This document shows, piece by piece, positions 10,801-14,435 of a DNA stretch of 14,435 nt. Position 1 is the first letter of the stretch; every line of letters begins with the position of its first letter. This DNA comes from Burkholderiales bacterium (GTDB lineage Bacteria; Pseudomonadota; Gammaproteobacteria; Burkholderiales; Burkholderiaceae): positions 1-14,435 of the forward strand of contig CAHJWV010000047.1 in the NCBI GenBank assembly GCA_903643055.1. The letters are read 5' to 3'. The translations under genes were made by a program, and so were the position numbers. The notes beneath the pieces are model-generated. The model was not told the DNA's origin. It ran no database searches and saw nothing but the letters and a program-made list of their open reading frames with translations.

Positions 10801-13800
10801 TCACCCCGAAGTCGCTGAGCAAAGCCGCCCCCGTGACCTCGGCGCCAACCATCAACAGCTGCTTCGCCACATCGCCACCCCAGCGCAGCGCCAGGGTTGC
10901 GGCCGCGTGACCGGCCAACGCGGGGTCGCCCAGCACCTCAGCGCCGGAGTAGAGGCCGTCGCGGCTGTAGACGCAGGCTTCGCTCAGGTGGGCGAAATAC
11001 CAGGCCAGGCCGGTCGCATCTCGCAGCAGCCCGACCAGCAAGGGCCGGCGAAGCGATTGCAAGGTCTGCACGCAAGCCAGCGCTGCGGCGGCGCGTGCGT
11101 CGGCAGACAGTTCCGGTAAGAAGCCCGGCCAGTCGCTGAACAACAGAACGCTGCGGATCGGTGAAGCCTCATCGATCTGCGTGAACACGGTTTGCAGATC
11201 ACTCAGCAGTCCGATCGCATCGCCTTCTGACACCGAGGGGGATGCGCGCAAGGTGACGACCAGCGTGTGCAACTGTCGCACTTCCAGGTGCAAGCGCTCG
11301 GAGGGCGCAACGATCGGCGTTGCCGCGGCCGGGGTCGCCGGCGCATCGGCCGGCATCAGCGCAGCCGGCTCGGGCAAAGCCTGAACGGCCGCGACGATGC
11401 GGCGTGCCAGGTGCTGCTTGAGCAGACGCAACGAGGTCTGTGATTTCTTCGCGAGGCTCTCGGCCAGCGCCAGGGCGCGCGCGCTCACCTGCTCAGGCGG
11501 CACGACCGCGCAGGACCAGCCGCGGGACTGCAGTTCGGCTGCGCTCGCATGCGGCGTCAGGTACAGCAAGTCGGTGGCGTGCAGACGGCCGAAACGCTCG
11601 ACCAGCAGATCTTCGGCCGCCGCGGGGTACAGGCCGTCTGCGGGCTGCGCTAAGCCCAGCCACGCGGCCTGGCTGCAGACCATGAAGTCGCTGAGTGCCG
11701 CGATCAGAAAGCCTGCGCCCAGCGCATCGCCGCGGACGGCGGCAATCACCGGCCAAGGGAATTCGGCCAACGCGCGATAGAGATTTTGGGCCTGCGCGTG
11801 ACAGTGCGGCTGCAGCCCGCCGGTCAGGAACTGCGCATCACCGCCTTCAAGAATCAGCGCCTTCGCCGAAGCGGCGTGTTCCACAACACGCATCGCACTC
11901 AACAAATCGCCGATCACGCCTGGCGCCATGCGACCCGAAGCCGCGTCGATGCGGATCACGAAGATGCCTTCGCCGTGGTCGAACAGGCTGACGACCGATG
12001 GCATGGACGATGACGATGGCGCCAATGATGTCAGTGCCGATATCGAGTCAGAAAGACGCACATCAGTCAGCGCGATGCGCGGCTTGCCGGCCACCGGCGC
12101 ATCCGTCTCAGGTCGGGTGGCCGATTCGGCTGGCGCCAGCACGATGCTGCGCTCTGGCTTGGCTTGCAAGGGCTGGTCGCCCGGGCCCGCCGGGGTGACG
12201 CCCGCCGTGGCGCCGGCCGGCTGAAGGTCAACCCGGCCGACCGACAACGGCGAGGCCGCAAGCGTCAACACCGCTGTCGGCGCCTGCAGCGCGATGCTGC
12301 GGTTCGGCTTCGGCAGCACGGGGGTCGGCGTCAGCGTGGCCAGCGCGCCGTCGCCCGCCGAGGCATCGCGCAAGAACACCGATCGATCGAATGCGATGCG
12401 CTGGGGCGCGCGCTTGGTCGGCGTGCCATCGGCCGACACGGTGCGAGCCGCGGCTGGCTTCGTGCGGTCACCCGCCACCACCGCCGGCACCACAGGCCTG
12501 GCCGGCACCACGGCAGTCGCTTGGGTCAAGCCGCGCATTTGCACGCAGACCTGTCCTTGGGCATCGCACAGATCGATGTCGATGCCCTGCCCGCCCTTTG
12601 CGCAGGCGCGGGCCCAGACGTACATCCCGTGGCTTTGCACCGGAACTTGCACGATGCGCAACGACGCCATCGCCACCGGGTGCAGGCGGCCCCCGGTCAA
12701 CGCGGCCGAGGCCTGCCATGCGGCTTGCAGCCAGGCCGGGTGCAAGATGAATTCATCCGCACCTTGCGCCAGTTCGGCCGGCAGATTCAGTTCGGCCCAC
12801 ACCGTTCCGGGCTGCGCGGCCATCTCGGCCCCTGCTCGCTGGGCCGGCGCGGCTTGCTCGCTGCGCCTGGCACGCCCTTGGCAAATCACGACTGCAGCAG
12901 TGCCATCAGCGCCTTCACGGCAGATCTCGAAGCTCAGCCGCTCGGCCCGGTCGTTTGAGTTCGCATTCAAATGGACATCGAACAAAGCGATCGTGACCGT
13001 CACGCCATCGACCGCCACACCCGGCTGCGCCCAGGCCACGTCATGCAGTTCGAGCGGGCCGCCGGCTTGCGCCGGCATCGTGAGCCCGATCGCGGCACAC
13101 GCCATCTCCAGGCACGCCACTTCGCTCAGCTGGCGCTGAGCCGGCTCGCCGTGCAAGAAGAAGTCATCCGCGTGGAAGGTCGAGCTGAAGCTCAGCTGCT
13201 GGAGCTTCGAGCTGTTGCGATGCAAGAGCGGATGCAGGGCATGGGCTGCCACGGCCGTCGCCGCGCGCCGCGCTGCCGCGGCCATGTCCACCCAATGGCG
13301 CTGCTTCGCAAACGGATAGGTCGGCAGGCTGATCAACCCGGGCCGCGCGGCCCCATCTCGATAGAAGGCTGGCCAATCGATGGCCAACCCTTGCGTCCAC
13401 AACTCGGCCAGCTTCGCCCCATTTCGCTCTTGCACCCAATGCGCGAGGCGAAGCTGCAGATCGGCATCTTGCGACAGTAAAGCCATCGCATCCTTGTGCG
13501 CCTGAACTTGCGCGCAATGCACGCCTTCGACAAGGCCTTCGCCATCAAGCCAGGACTGCAAGCGCGCCACCAGTCGTGCCACCGAATCGGCCCGCACCGC
13601 CAGTCGCTCGGCCATTGCTTCACGGCCGATCTGCAGCGTCCATGCGATCGAAGCCAAGTCATCGCGAGACTCATCGCTGAGATGGCTCAGCAGATCGCGG
13701 GCCTTCTGGCGCAGCTGATCCGCCGTTCGCGCCGACAGCGGAACGATGTACTCGGTGCCTGCGCCGGATGCCTGCGCGCGCACCGGTTGCACATATTCTT

Positions 13801-14435
13801 CGACGATCAGATGCGCGTTCGAGCCACCGGCGCCGAACGACGAAATGCCGGCAATGCGCGGCACCACCCTGCCGCCAATCACCGGTGCTTCCCAGGTCTT
13901 GAGTTGCTGGTTGACGATGAACGGCGTGCGGGCGAAATCGATGTGCGGATTCAGCCGCGCCGAGTGCAACGAGGGCACGATCTGCCGGTGCTTGAGCTGC
14001 AGCAAGACCTTGGTCAGCCCGGCGATGCCGGCGGCCGCCTCGGCATGGCCGATGTTCGACTTGGCCGAGCCGATCAGGCAGAAGCCGCTGTCGGGTGTGC
14101 TTTCGTGAAAGGCCTTGGTGAGCGCGGCAATTTCGATCGGGTCGCCGAGCTTGGTGCCGGTGCCGTGGGCTTCGATGTAGCTCACATGGCGCGGGTCGAC
14201 GCCCACGTCGGCCAGCGCCTGCCGGATCGCGCTGGCCTGAGCCTGCGGGTTCGGCACCGTGTAGCCATTGGTCTTGCCGCCATGGCTGAGCGCGCTGCCG
14301 CGGATCACGCCGTAGATCACATTGCCATCGCGCTGCGCTTGCGACAGGCGCTTGAGCACGACCACGCCCACGCCTTCACCGGGGATGTAGCCATCGCCCC
14401 CTTCACCGAAGCTCTGGCAATGGCCGTCGCCCGAG
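1880..14435 (-). CDS. trans-AT modular polyketide synthase (KS-DH*-ECH-ECH-ECH-ACP-ACP-KS-ACP-ACP-ACP-DHlike-KS-DH), 5' partial
   Basis: This is a giant multimodular polyketide synthase acting in the cytoplasm on ACP-bound chains. The reading frame is open from the window edge (first full codon at 14434) to the TGA at 1882-1880, at least 4184 residues. Residue numbers in this annotation count from 14434. A GTG at 14371 is not the start, because KS sequence continues upstream of it. Domains by residue: KS1 C-terminal half 1-213; KS linker to ~382; decayed DH ~399-640; repeat-bearing linker ~640-812; three crotonase domains ~812-1015, ~1042-1253 and ~1275-1527; ACP1 and ACP2 ~1562-1748; KS2 ~1817-2248; DH scar ~2444-2488; ACP3-5 ~2538-2860; DH-like domain ~2915-3210; KS3 ~3240-3665; DH ~3862-4148; docking tail ~4150-4184. 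No AT domain is present, which defines the trans-AT class. The ACP set and ECH domains point to beta-branching. The final product cannot be told from this part of the line. Confidence 0.98.
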   Translation of the reverse strand, partial: SGDGHCQSFGEGGDGYIPGEGVGVVVLKRLSQAQRDGNVIYGVIRGSALSHGGKTNGYTVPNPQAQASAIRQALADVGVDPRHVSYIEAHGTGTKLGDPIEIAALTKAFHESTPDSGFCLIGSAKSNIGHAEAAAGIAGLTKVLLQLKHRQIVPSLHSARLNPHIDFARTPFIVNQQLKTWEAPVIGGRVVPRIAGISSFGAGGSNAHLIVEEYVQPVRAQASGAGTEYIVPLSARTADQLRQKARDLLSHLSDESRDDLASIAWTLQIGREAMAERLAVRADSVARLVARLQSWLDGEGLVEGVHCAQVQAHKDAMALLSQDADLQLRLAHWVQERNGAKLAELWTQGLAIDWPAFYRDGAARPGLISLPTYPFAKQRHWVDMAAAARRAATAVAAHALHPLLHRNSSKLQQLSFSSTFHADDFFLHGEPAQRQLSEVACLEMACAAIGLTMPAQAGGPLELHDVAWAQPGVAVDGVTVTIALFDVHLNANSNDRAERLSFEICREGADGTAAVVICQGRARRSEQAAPAQRAGAEMAAQPGTVWAELNLPAELAQGADEFILHPAWLQAAWQASAALTGGRLHPVAMASLRIVQVPVQSHGMYVWARACAKGGQGIDIDLCDAQGQVCVQMRGLTQATAVVPARPVVPAVVAGDRTKPAAARTVSADGTPTKRAPQRIAFDRSVFLRDASAGDGALATLTPTPVLPKPNRSIALQAPTAVLTLAASPLSVGRVDLQPAGATAGVTPAGPGDQPLQAKPERSIVLAPAESATRPETDAPVAGKPRIALTDVRLSDSISALTSLAPSSSSMPSVVSLFDHGEGIFVIRIDAASGRMAPGVIGDLLSAMRVVEHAASAKALILEGGDAQFLTGGLQPHCHAQAQNLYRALAEFPWPVIAAVRGDALGAGFLIAALSDFMVCSQAAWLGLAQPADGLYPAAAEDLLVERFGRLHATDLLYLTPHASAAELQSRGWSCAVVPPEQVSARALALAESLAKKSQTSLRLLKQHLARRIVAAVQALPEPAALMPADAPATPAAATPIVAPSERLHLEVRQLHTLVVTLRASPSVSEGDAIGLLSDLQTVFTQIDEASPIRSVLLFSDWPGFLPELSADARAAAALACVQTLQSLRRPLLVGLLRDATGLAWYFAHLSEACVYSRDGLYSGAEVLGDPALAGHAAATLALRWGGDVAKQLLMVGAEVTGAALLSDFGVTHVVAADQVRAHALTLADALAAFPPAALSTWVARRMALLEAPAASIGDASVDAKMSDLALPAAPLAIRLGSTVISATAHPEGILEVRMADREAKNMFSDAFSRGMSEVFAHVAESPAYKVVVLTGYDNYFSSGGTPDTLRAIHEGRAVFTDNKVFELPLHCPVPVIAAMQGHGIGAGWAMGMYADFALFSDESRYVSPYMGYGFTPGAGSTLMFPEKIGTDLARETLLTAQEFAGGELKERGLRNPVLPREHVLPAAMVLARRVAQSPRSRLVALKQQASRALQAALPETFAHELAMHERTFVGQADTLARIEGRFGAEASPAAASVPTAASTPATALPVASAATQDLDAGALIDSLRQMLAHELRMPANEIGEDEQFVDLGLDSITGVTWIRRVNEAYGTSIEAIKVYSHPTLAQLAGFVQQQRQTLAGSATAAAPSMVEHGVEALAIAMDAVTLPVGLDDVPTIAGALRAMLAHELRMQENEIGDDEQFVDLGLDSITGVTWVRRINEHYGTSIEAIKVYSHPTLMQLSRHVRDEAIAAAGPVAAALTTTSPARTMASTAMSVPSAQPERQTAGAESSVHVLSSWRRPGAAAAASPSSLSQQPALQPIAVIGMAGQFAKATDLDAFWRNIAEGRDCIEEIPTQRWDIERYYQAGEAAPGKTYSRWMGALDEFDLFDAAFFNISPREAQRMDPQQRLFLQACWHAIEHAGYNPKALAGQKCGVFVGCSAGDYHQLSRREQLSGQGFTGAASSILAARISYFLDLHGPSLSIDTACSSSLVAIASACDSLVLGSSEIALAGGVNVMAGPAMQIMTAQVGMLSPQGRCFTFDERANGIANGEGVGLVMLKRLADAQRDGDGIHGVIEGWGVNQDGKTNGITAPNADSQARLQREVYQRFGIDPASIQLIEAHGTGTALGDPIEVAGLKDAFAGHARDQGRAAPVGHCALSSVKSNIGHCLTAAGVSGVLKVLLALKHQQLPPTLHFQRLNPHIALEGSPFYINDRLREWPSPGNAPRRAAVNSFGFSGTNAHVVIADHPATLARTQRAAVSGRPVIVPLSAHTAEQLQQQARHLLACLKAGGTLDLDRIAYTLQIGREPMNERVAFIASRVDELQGQLQRFAQADSGEAGQAAAAYRAQVSSHKETLRTLAPDADFQTLVAQWIGKRELPRLADLWVKGLTIDWAAFHADRQAPLRIGLPGYPFAKERHWLEPESEDEGFAGALGGKAVNAEAVTVLSPCDDEMFAWVKRREADPTVADIDLYDRDGQVCVQLKGLAWGEAAAMARPAPQGPSTAIADAFAEQAAAVNASMMSMTAAVRPAETASPAISADLLRQQLKMSLADALFMKPSDVDLRKSFTELGLDSIIGVEWVKSLNKQYGTAISATRVYDHPSVSELAAYLQTQIVSRPAVAEPVAQALVSQPPPALPGTAALTQPATAGISLEALQQQLKLSLAEALFMKVSDIDVNKSFTELGLDSIIGVEWVKAINKQFGSQLSATRVYDHPSVKELAAHLQREIGGGPVAAHSPMPAPVPVPVPAKAAVRAAAKAEARAAVAPAKPAPDPAAASALISSEALQQQLKASLAEALFMKVSDIDVNKSFTELGLDSIIGVEWVKAINKQFGTHLSATRVYDHPSIKELALHLIGEMGAARASVAQAVADDPVASQPARFAEAAGVIPAEALPVTQCAAAASRPATAQAAVQAWAAQSRRTGIRFEPKYGPQFKSLYFYSADGEGDFEADGEFTLRFAINPQRNVCLKEHVVFGEHLLPTDAYIELVYASYRTYFSSGPVSLKNLAINSPILGEKGRDTQVKLVFRRSGDELQFFVRSSASPDFSHEQLHMQGFIALTDATVSRRFDEVFAIEQEIGGAAIPTNAGTHYAPLQMLRFGEAAALGQIHIAEHGFGFIANPFVLYGGLCTVINHAGWLAARYHGASSDQFLPYRLGRVQVLGRMDEADYRCHAQVLKLGHDAIEYGFEIVNGQGQPVMVVDSIVLRRVASHVLQQQAQALKRLPRSSVAPSPAAAPGSRAEEKIAIIGMSCRFPESESADAFWDNLKAGRDCVTEVPAGRWGAEADWYHPDPRHPHTSYSKWGGFLDRIDTFDALFFGISPAEAELIDPQQRIFLEQCWKAIENAGYAPSALSHQACGVYVGCASGDYTRVLAEEGQDSRGAAFMGSSTAILAARISYHLNLKGPALAVDTACSSSLVSVHLACESIRSGESPLALAGGINLLATPIGHILTSQVGMPSRDGRSAAFDASANGIVFSEGCGVLLLKALSQAERDNDNILGVIQGSGTNQDGKTNGITAPSSKAQVQLMQQVYSRFGIDPKRISYVEAHGTATPLGDPIEVSALNSVFGPAEAGRPHCALGSVKSNIGHTGFAAGVASMIKVLLCIQHRTLVPSIHYSQPNPHIEFETSPLRVNTQLREWVSDQARLATVSSFGFSGTNAHIVIEEHVASTDAAQPLAPSAFAPKERVFVPLSAKTEAQLRQAVRGLLSFVQRQQDTLDLTRLAHTLQLGRDGMDHRAGFIASSADELIEKLQAWLEGPAHTDGVYRGQASRNDELLATFAGDDEMRGLIERWLLRKDLPKIADLWVRGFELDWRPLYSGAPAGLAPRRMALPTYPFAQERCWVERSASPRSRGLRLAQGAVPVLHPLLHSNTSDLSQQSYTTRLIGNEFYLDDHRVNGQPVLPAVACLEMARAALTDAMRAEKVSLHLELRHVAWAQPITVAEPRSVTIAVFSEHGEQIEFEIYSHADGGDEVMHCQGSCVVPGAAGSSEFANLRLDLNALRAQMTQGRLTAAELYPVFAAMGLQYGPAFQGIAALHRGERQLLAELQLPDAARGAGAGFVLHPSLMDSALQGSIALINEAMELDATPSLPFAIESLRVISACSDRMVAWVRHSPGAPGTAASALTKIDIDLCEPDGKVCVQMRGFSSRPMEGSSSFDEAHYQSIIAGILSNEISADDALQLGNL
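1883..1985 (-). other. C-terminal docking segment
   Basis: After DH3 the protein ends with ~33 residues, SSSFDEAHYQSIIAGILS followed by an acidic helix ending LQLGNL. This resembles the C-terminal partner of the four-helix-bundle docking pairs that join trans-AT subunits. The next protein begins with a compatible basic/amphipathic segment at 1883-~1776. Confidence 0.75.
1990..2850 (-). other. DH3, intact dehydratase
   Basis: Complete PKS dehydratase after LPTYPFAQERCW. It has HPLLHSNTS; HRVNGQPVLP (HxxxGxxxxP; His codon 2756-2758, residue 3893); YGPAFQGI; HPSLMDSALQ (Asp codon 2234-2236, residue 4067); and the closing strand VCVQMRGF. It would remove water from the beta-hydroxyl made by the KR on the next polypeptide. 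It is the reference against which the two decayed DH domains were judged. Confidence 0.95.
3440..4717 (-). other. KS3, complete ketosynthase
   Basis: Condensing domain of the third module, from KIAIIGMSCRFPE to TNAHIVIEEH. Catalytic Cys is in DTACSSS (codon 4199-4201, residue 3412), the first His in EAHGTAT, and the second in KSNIGHTG. EAHGTAT, with Ala for the usual Gly, is a common mild variant. It should be active, taking the chain from the ACP3-5 module. Confidence 0.97.
4805..5690 (-). other. DH-like double-hot-dog domain of uncertain role (pyran synthase, branching domain or inactive DH)
   Basis: A ~295-residue domain between ACP5 and KS3. The sequence HVVFGEHLLPTDAYIEL keeps the HxxxGxxxxP motif of DH-fold enzymes (His codon 5522-5524, residue 2971). 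The second-half motif, normally HPxLLDxxLQ, reads NPFVLYGGLC, so the catalytic Asp is Tyr (codon 5063-5065, residue 3124) and His is Asn. YAPLQML stands where YGPxFQxL is expected, and KYGPQFKSL also occurs at the N-terminal edge. Such changes exclude a normal DH. Pyran synthases and the Michael-type branching (B) domains also have this fold with altered Asp motifs, but the position after the ACPs is atypical for both. The function is not assigned. Confidence 0.7.
5855..6090 (-). other. ACP5, beta-branching type
   Basis: Third carrier of the triplet. LGLDSIIGVEWVKAINKQ has its Ser codon at 5981-5983 (residue 2818) and Trp at Ser+6. An unusual DH-like domain follows, where a KS would be expected. 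Confidence 0.95.
5890..6465. repeat. direct repeat: ACP4/ACP5 duplication at 390 bp offset
   Basis: Bases 5890-6075 and 6280-6465 line up at a constant 390 bp offset (130 codons). Over about 120 bp covering the DSIIGVEW region they differ at only a few positions, for example CAGCCCGAGCTC against CAGTCCCAGCTC. Synonymous sites are conserved too, which indicates recent duplication or gene conversion rather than selection on protein alone. Confidence 0.9.
6192..6227. repeat. three tandem 12-bp units coding Pro-rich linker
   Basis: GGCACCGGCACA, GGCACCGGCGCA and GGCATCGGCGAA follow one another. On the minus strand they give a PMPAPVPVPVPA-type linker between ACP4 and ACP5. The unit length keeps the frame, so copy changes alter linker length only. 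Confidence 0.75.
6241..6480 (-). other. ACP4, beta-branching type
   Basis: Second carrier of the triplet. LGLDSIIGVEWVKAINKQ has its Ser codon at 6371-6373 (residue 2688) and Trp at Ser+6. Its DNA is almost the same as that of ACP5, 390 bp away. Confidence 0.95.
6587..6822 (-). other. ACP3, beta-branching type
   Basis: First of three carriers after KS2. LGLDSIIGVEWVKSLNKQ has its Ser codon at 6710-6712 (residue 2575) and Trp at Ser+6. It is more diverged from ACP4 and ACP5 than those two are from each other (DLRKSFTE against DVNKSFTE). Confidence 0.95.
6970..7105 (-). other. DH scar: C-terminal remnant of a deleted dehydratase
   Basis: After KS2 and its linker (LPGYPFAKERHW, ~7168-7210), a DH would normally follow. 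Only ~45 residues remain, with MFAWVKRR and ADIDLYDRDGQVCVQLKGL. They match the last strand of the intact DH (MVAWVRH; IDIDLCEPDGKVCVQMRG) and of DH1* (IDIDLCDAQGQVCVQMRG). Both catalytic motifs are gone. From LPxYPF to VCVQ is about 190 nt here, against about 920 nt in the KS3 module, so roughly 0.7 kb was lost in frame. Confidence 0.85.
7691..8985 (-). other. KS2, complete ketosynthase
   Basis: Decarboxylative condensing domain of the second module, from PIAVIGMAGQF to TNAHVVIADH. Catalytic Cys is in DTACSSS (codon 8474-8476, residue 1987). His is in EAHGTGT (codon 8069-8071, residue 2122), and the second His is in KSNIGH. All three are present, so it should elongate. It would accept the chain from ACP1-2, probably beta-branched. 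Confidence 0.97.
9190..9412 (-). other. ACP2, beta-branching type
   Basis: Second carrier of the tandem pair. DSITGVTWVRRIN has its Ser codon at 9308-9310 (residue 1709) and the branching-type Trp. Tandem branching ACPs usually act in parallel to raise flux. The next domain is KS2 after a ~70-residue Ala/Ser/Thr-rich linker. Confidence 0.95.
9532..9750 (-). other. ACP1, beta-branching type
   Basis: Acyl carrier protein with the phosphopantetheine attachment motif LGLDSITGVTW: Ser codon 9647-9649 (residue 1596) and Trp six residues later. The Trp after DSI is the known mark of ACPs recognised by HMG-synthase cassettes. It is paired with ACP2, sharing AHELRM, DEQFVDLGLDSITGVTW and TSIEAIKVYSHPTL, so the pair arose by duplication. 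Confidence 0.95.
9853..10612 (-). other. ECH-c, PksI/CurF-ECH2-like domain with Lys replaced by Val
   Basis: This is a full-length crotonase of the ECH2 type, which decarboxylates 3-methylglutaconyl-ACP during beta-branching. Motifs include LTGYDNYFSSGGT (~10396-10437), FTDNKVFELPLHCPVPVIA, MQGHGIGAGWAMGMYADF, GYGFTPGAGSTLMFPEKIG and AMHERTF. The His in MHE (codon 9908-9910, residue 1509) matches His230 of PksI as I recall it. The residue 150 positions earlier, where PksI has Lys80, is Val (codon 10358-10360, residue 1359; RAVFTDN). The domain sits directly before ACP1-2, the expected place for a cis-acting branching ECH. Catalysis without the Lys may be altered or lost. Confidence 0.9.
10675..11310 (-). 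other. ECH-b, highly divergent crotonase-like domain
   Basis: This domain has the size and secondary-structure rhythm of a crotonase: SVLLFSDWPGFLPEL, then RRPLLVGLLRDATGLAWYFA and LYSGAEVLGDPALAG. Both oxyanion-hole motifs are lost. The typical AAMQGHGIGAG becomes GLLRDATGLAW, with no Gly-rich helix cap. It ends with a helix, WVARRMALL, at the place of the LKxxL tail of its neighbours. I call it a pseudo-ECH from position between two ECH domains and weak motif correspondence. A structural prediction would be needed to be certain. Confidence 0.55.
11390..12000 (-). other. ECH-a, degenerate crotonase-fold domain
   Basis: This is a crotonase (enoyl-CoA hydratase) superfamily fold. It shows PWPVIAAVRGDALGAGF, the oxyanion-hole region equivalent to PVIAAMQGHGIGAG of ECH-c. 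The family's first oxyanion motif SSGGT is replaced by LTGGL. The C-terminal helix SLRLLKQHLARRI matches the PksI-type tail. The catalytic Met-His-Glu segment that should follow is absent, because the sequence runs into an Ala/Pro linker after VQALPEP. It is probably non-catalytic or altered in function. Confidence 0.75.
12040..12405 (-). repeat. degenerate KPxRSIxL-like peptide repeats in the linker before the ECH array
   Basis: Four related short peptides are spaced through an Ala/Pro-rich linker: PQRIAFDRSVFL (~12365-12405), KPNRSIALQAP (~12282-12315), KPERSIVLAPA (~12128-12163) and KPRIALTDVRL (~12055-12092). The common core is a basic-Pro patch, then Arg-Ser/Ile and alternating hydrophobics. 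They look like short beta-strand or docking peptides in a disordered linker. No function is known to me. Confidence 0.6.
12515..13240 (-). other. DH1*, internally deleted and probably inactive dehydratase
   Basis: This is a double-hot-dog dehydratase relic following LPTYPFAKQRHW (13288-13325). It begins with HPLLHRN and ends with VCVQMRGL, like the intact DH at 1990-2850. The active-site His is kept (codon 13151-13153, residue 428), but the HxxxGxxxxP motif has Ala for Gly and Ser for Pro. About 45 residues that include the YGPxFQGI motif are missing. The HPxxxDxxxQ motif reads HPAWLQAAWQ, so the catalytic Asp is Gln (codon 12725-12727). Losing the Asp and the YGP strand argues against dehydration. 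A beta-keto chain would reach ACP1-2 unreduced, as beta-branching needs. Confidence 0.9.
13795..14435 (-). other. KS1, C-terminal half of a ketosynthase domain
   Basis: This is the condensing domain of the first module. The active-site Cys lies outside the window. Both catalytic His motifs are present: EAHGTGT around 14155-14178, and KSNIGHAE with its His codon at 14044-14046. The stretch GGKTNGYTVPNP (SHGGKTNG context) differs from the NQDGKTNGITAP of KS2 and KS3, so KS1 belongs to another substrate clade. The domain ends with SNAHLIVEE near 13795. It should be a functional extender KS, as far as can be seen. Confidence 0.95.

Noticed and set aside
9056..11119. Long plus-strand open frame of 687 codons
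   Set aside because: It lies opposite the ECH and ACP coding region, whose minus-strand frame shows clear family motifs. The plus-strand translation is Arg/Ala/His-rich without recognisable domains. GC-rich genes commonly leave such antisense frames.
14371..14371. GTG at 14371 as start of the large gene
   Set aside because: The KS sequence continues upstream in the same frame (QSFGEGGDGYIPGEG) to the window edge, so the true start is outside.

Overview
The window is coding from edge to edge on the minus strand. It holds parts of two consecutive genes of a trans-acyltransferase (trans-AT) modular polyketide synthase assembly line. The DNA is strongly GC-rich with G/C-ending codons. This fits a high-GC proteobacterium, perhaps a member of the Burkholderiales, but nothing here fixes the taxon. 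No acyltransferase domain occurs after any ketosynthase (KS). Each KS is instead followed by the KS-linker segment typical of trans-AT systems, ending in LPxYPFAxxRxW, so malonyl units must be loaded by an AT encoded elsewhere.

Gene 1 (14435 down to 1880, 5' end outside the window) encodes at least 4184 residues. In order from the N-terminal side it has: the second half of KS1; a decayed dehydratase (DH1*); a linker with short repeats; three consecutive crotonase-fold (ECH) domains; two acyl carrier proteins (ACP1, ACP2); KS2; a short scar of a lost DH; three ACPs (ACP3-5); a DH-like double-hot-dog domain of uncertain role; KS3; an intact DH; and a C-terminal docking segment. Gene 2 (1883 down to 1, 3' end outside the window) overlaps the stop of gene 1 in an ATGA arrangement. 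It starts with a matching N-terminal docking segment, followed by a complete ketoreductase (KR) and an ACP. The KS3 module is therefore split across two proteins as KS-DH | KR-ACP.

All five ACPs of gene 1 carry the Trp six residues after the phosphopantetheine Ser that marks ACPs recognised by beta-branching (HMG-synthase) cassettes. The ACP of gene 2 has Leu there. With the PksI-like ECH domain next to ACP1-2, this suggests that two consecutive modules install beta-branches. The HMG synthase, decarboxylating KS, donor ACP and free-standing dehydratase ECH must lie outside the window. The third module would then perform ordinary reduction and dehydration to a double bond.

The most notable features are: the triple ECH array, whose last member has the PksI-type His but Val in place of the catalytic Lys; a series of DH domains that are intact, internally deleted and almost wholly lost within one protein; a DH-like domain placed after a triple ACP; and a near-identical ACP4/ACP5 duplication. 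I see no RNA gene, insertion sequence, CRISPR array, promoter or terminator, and no intergenic space.
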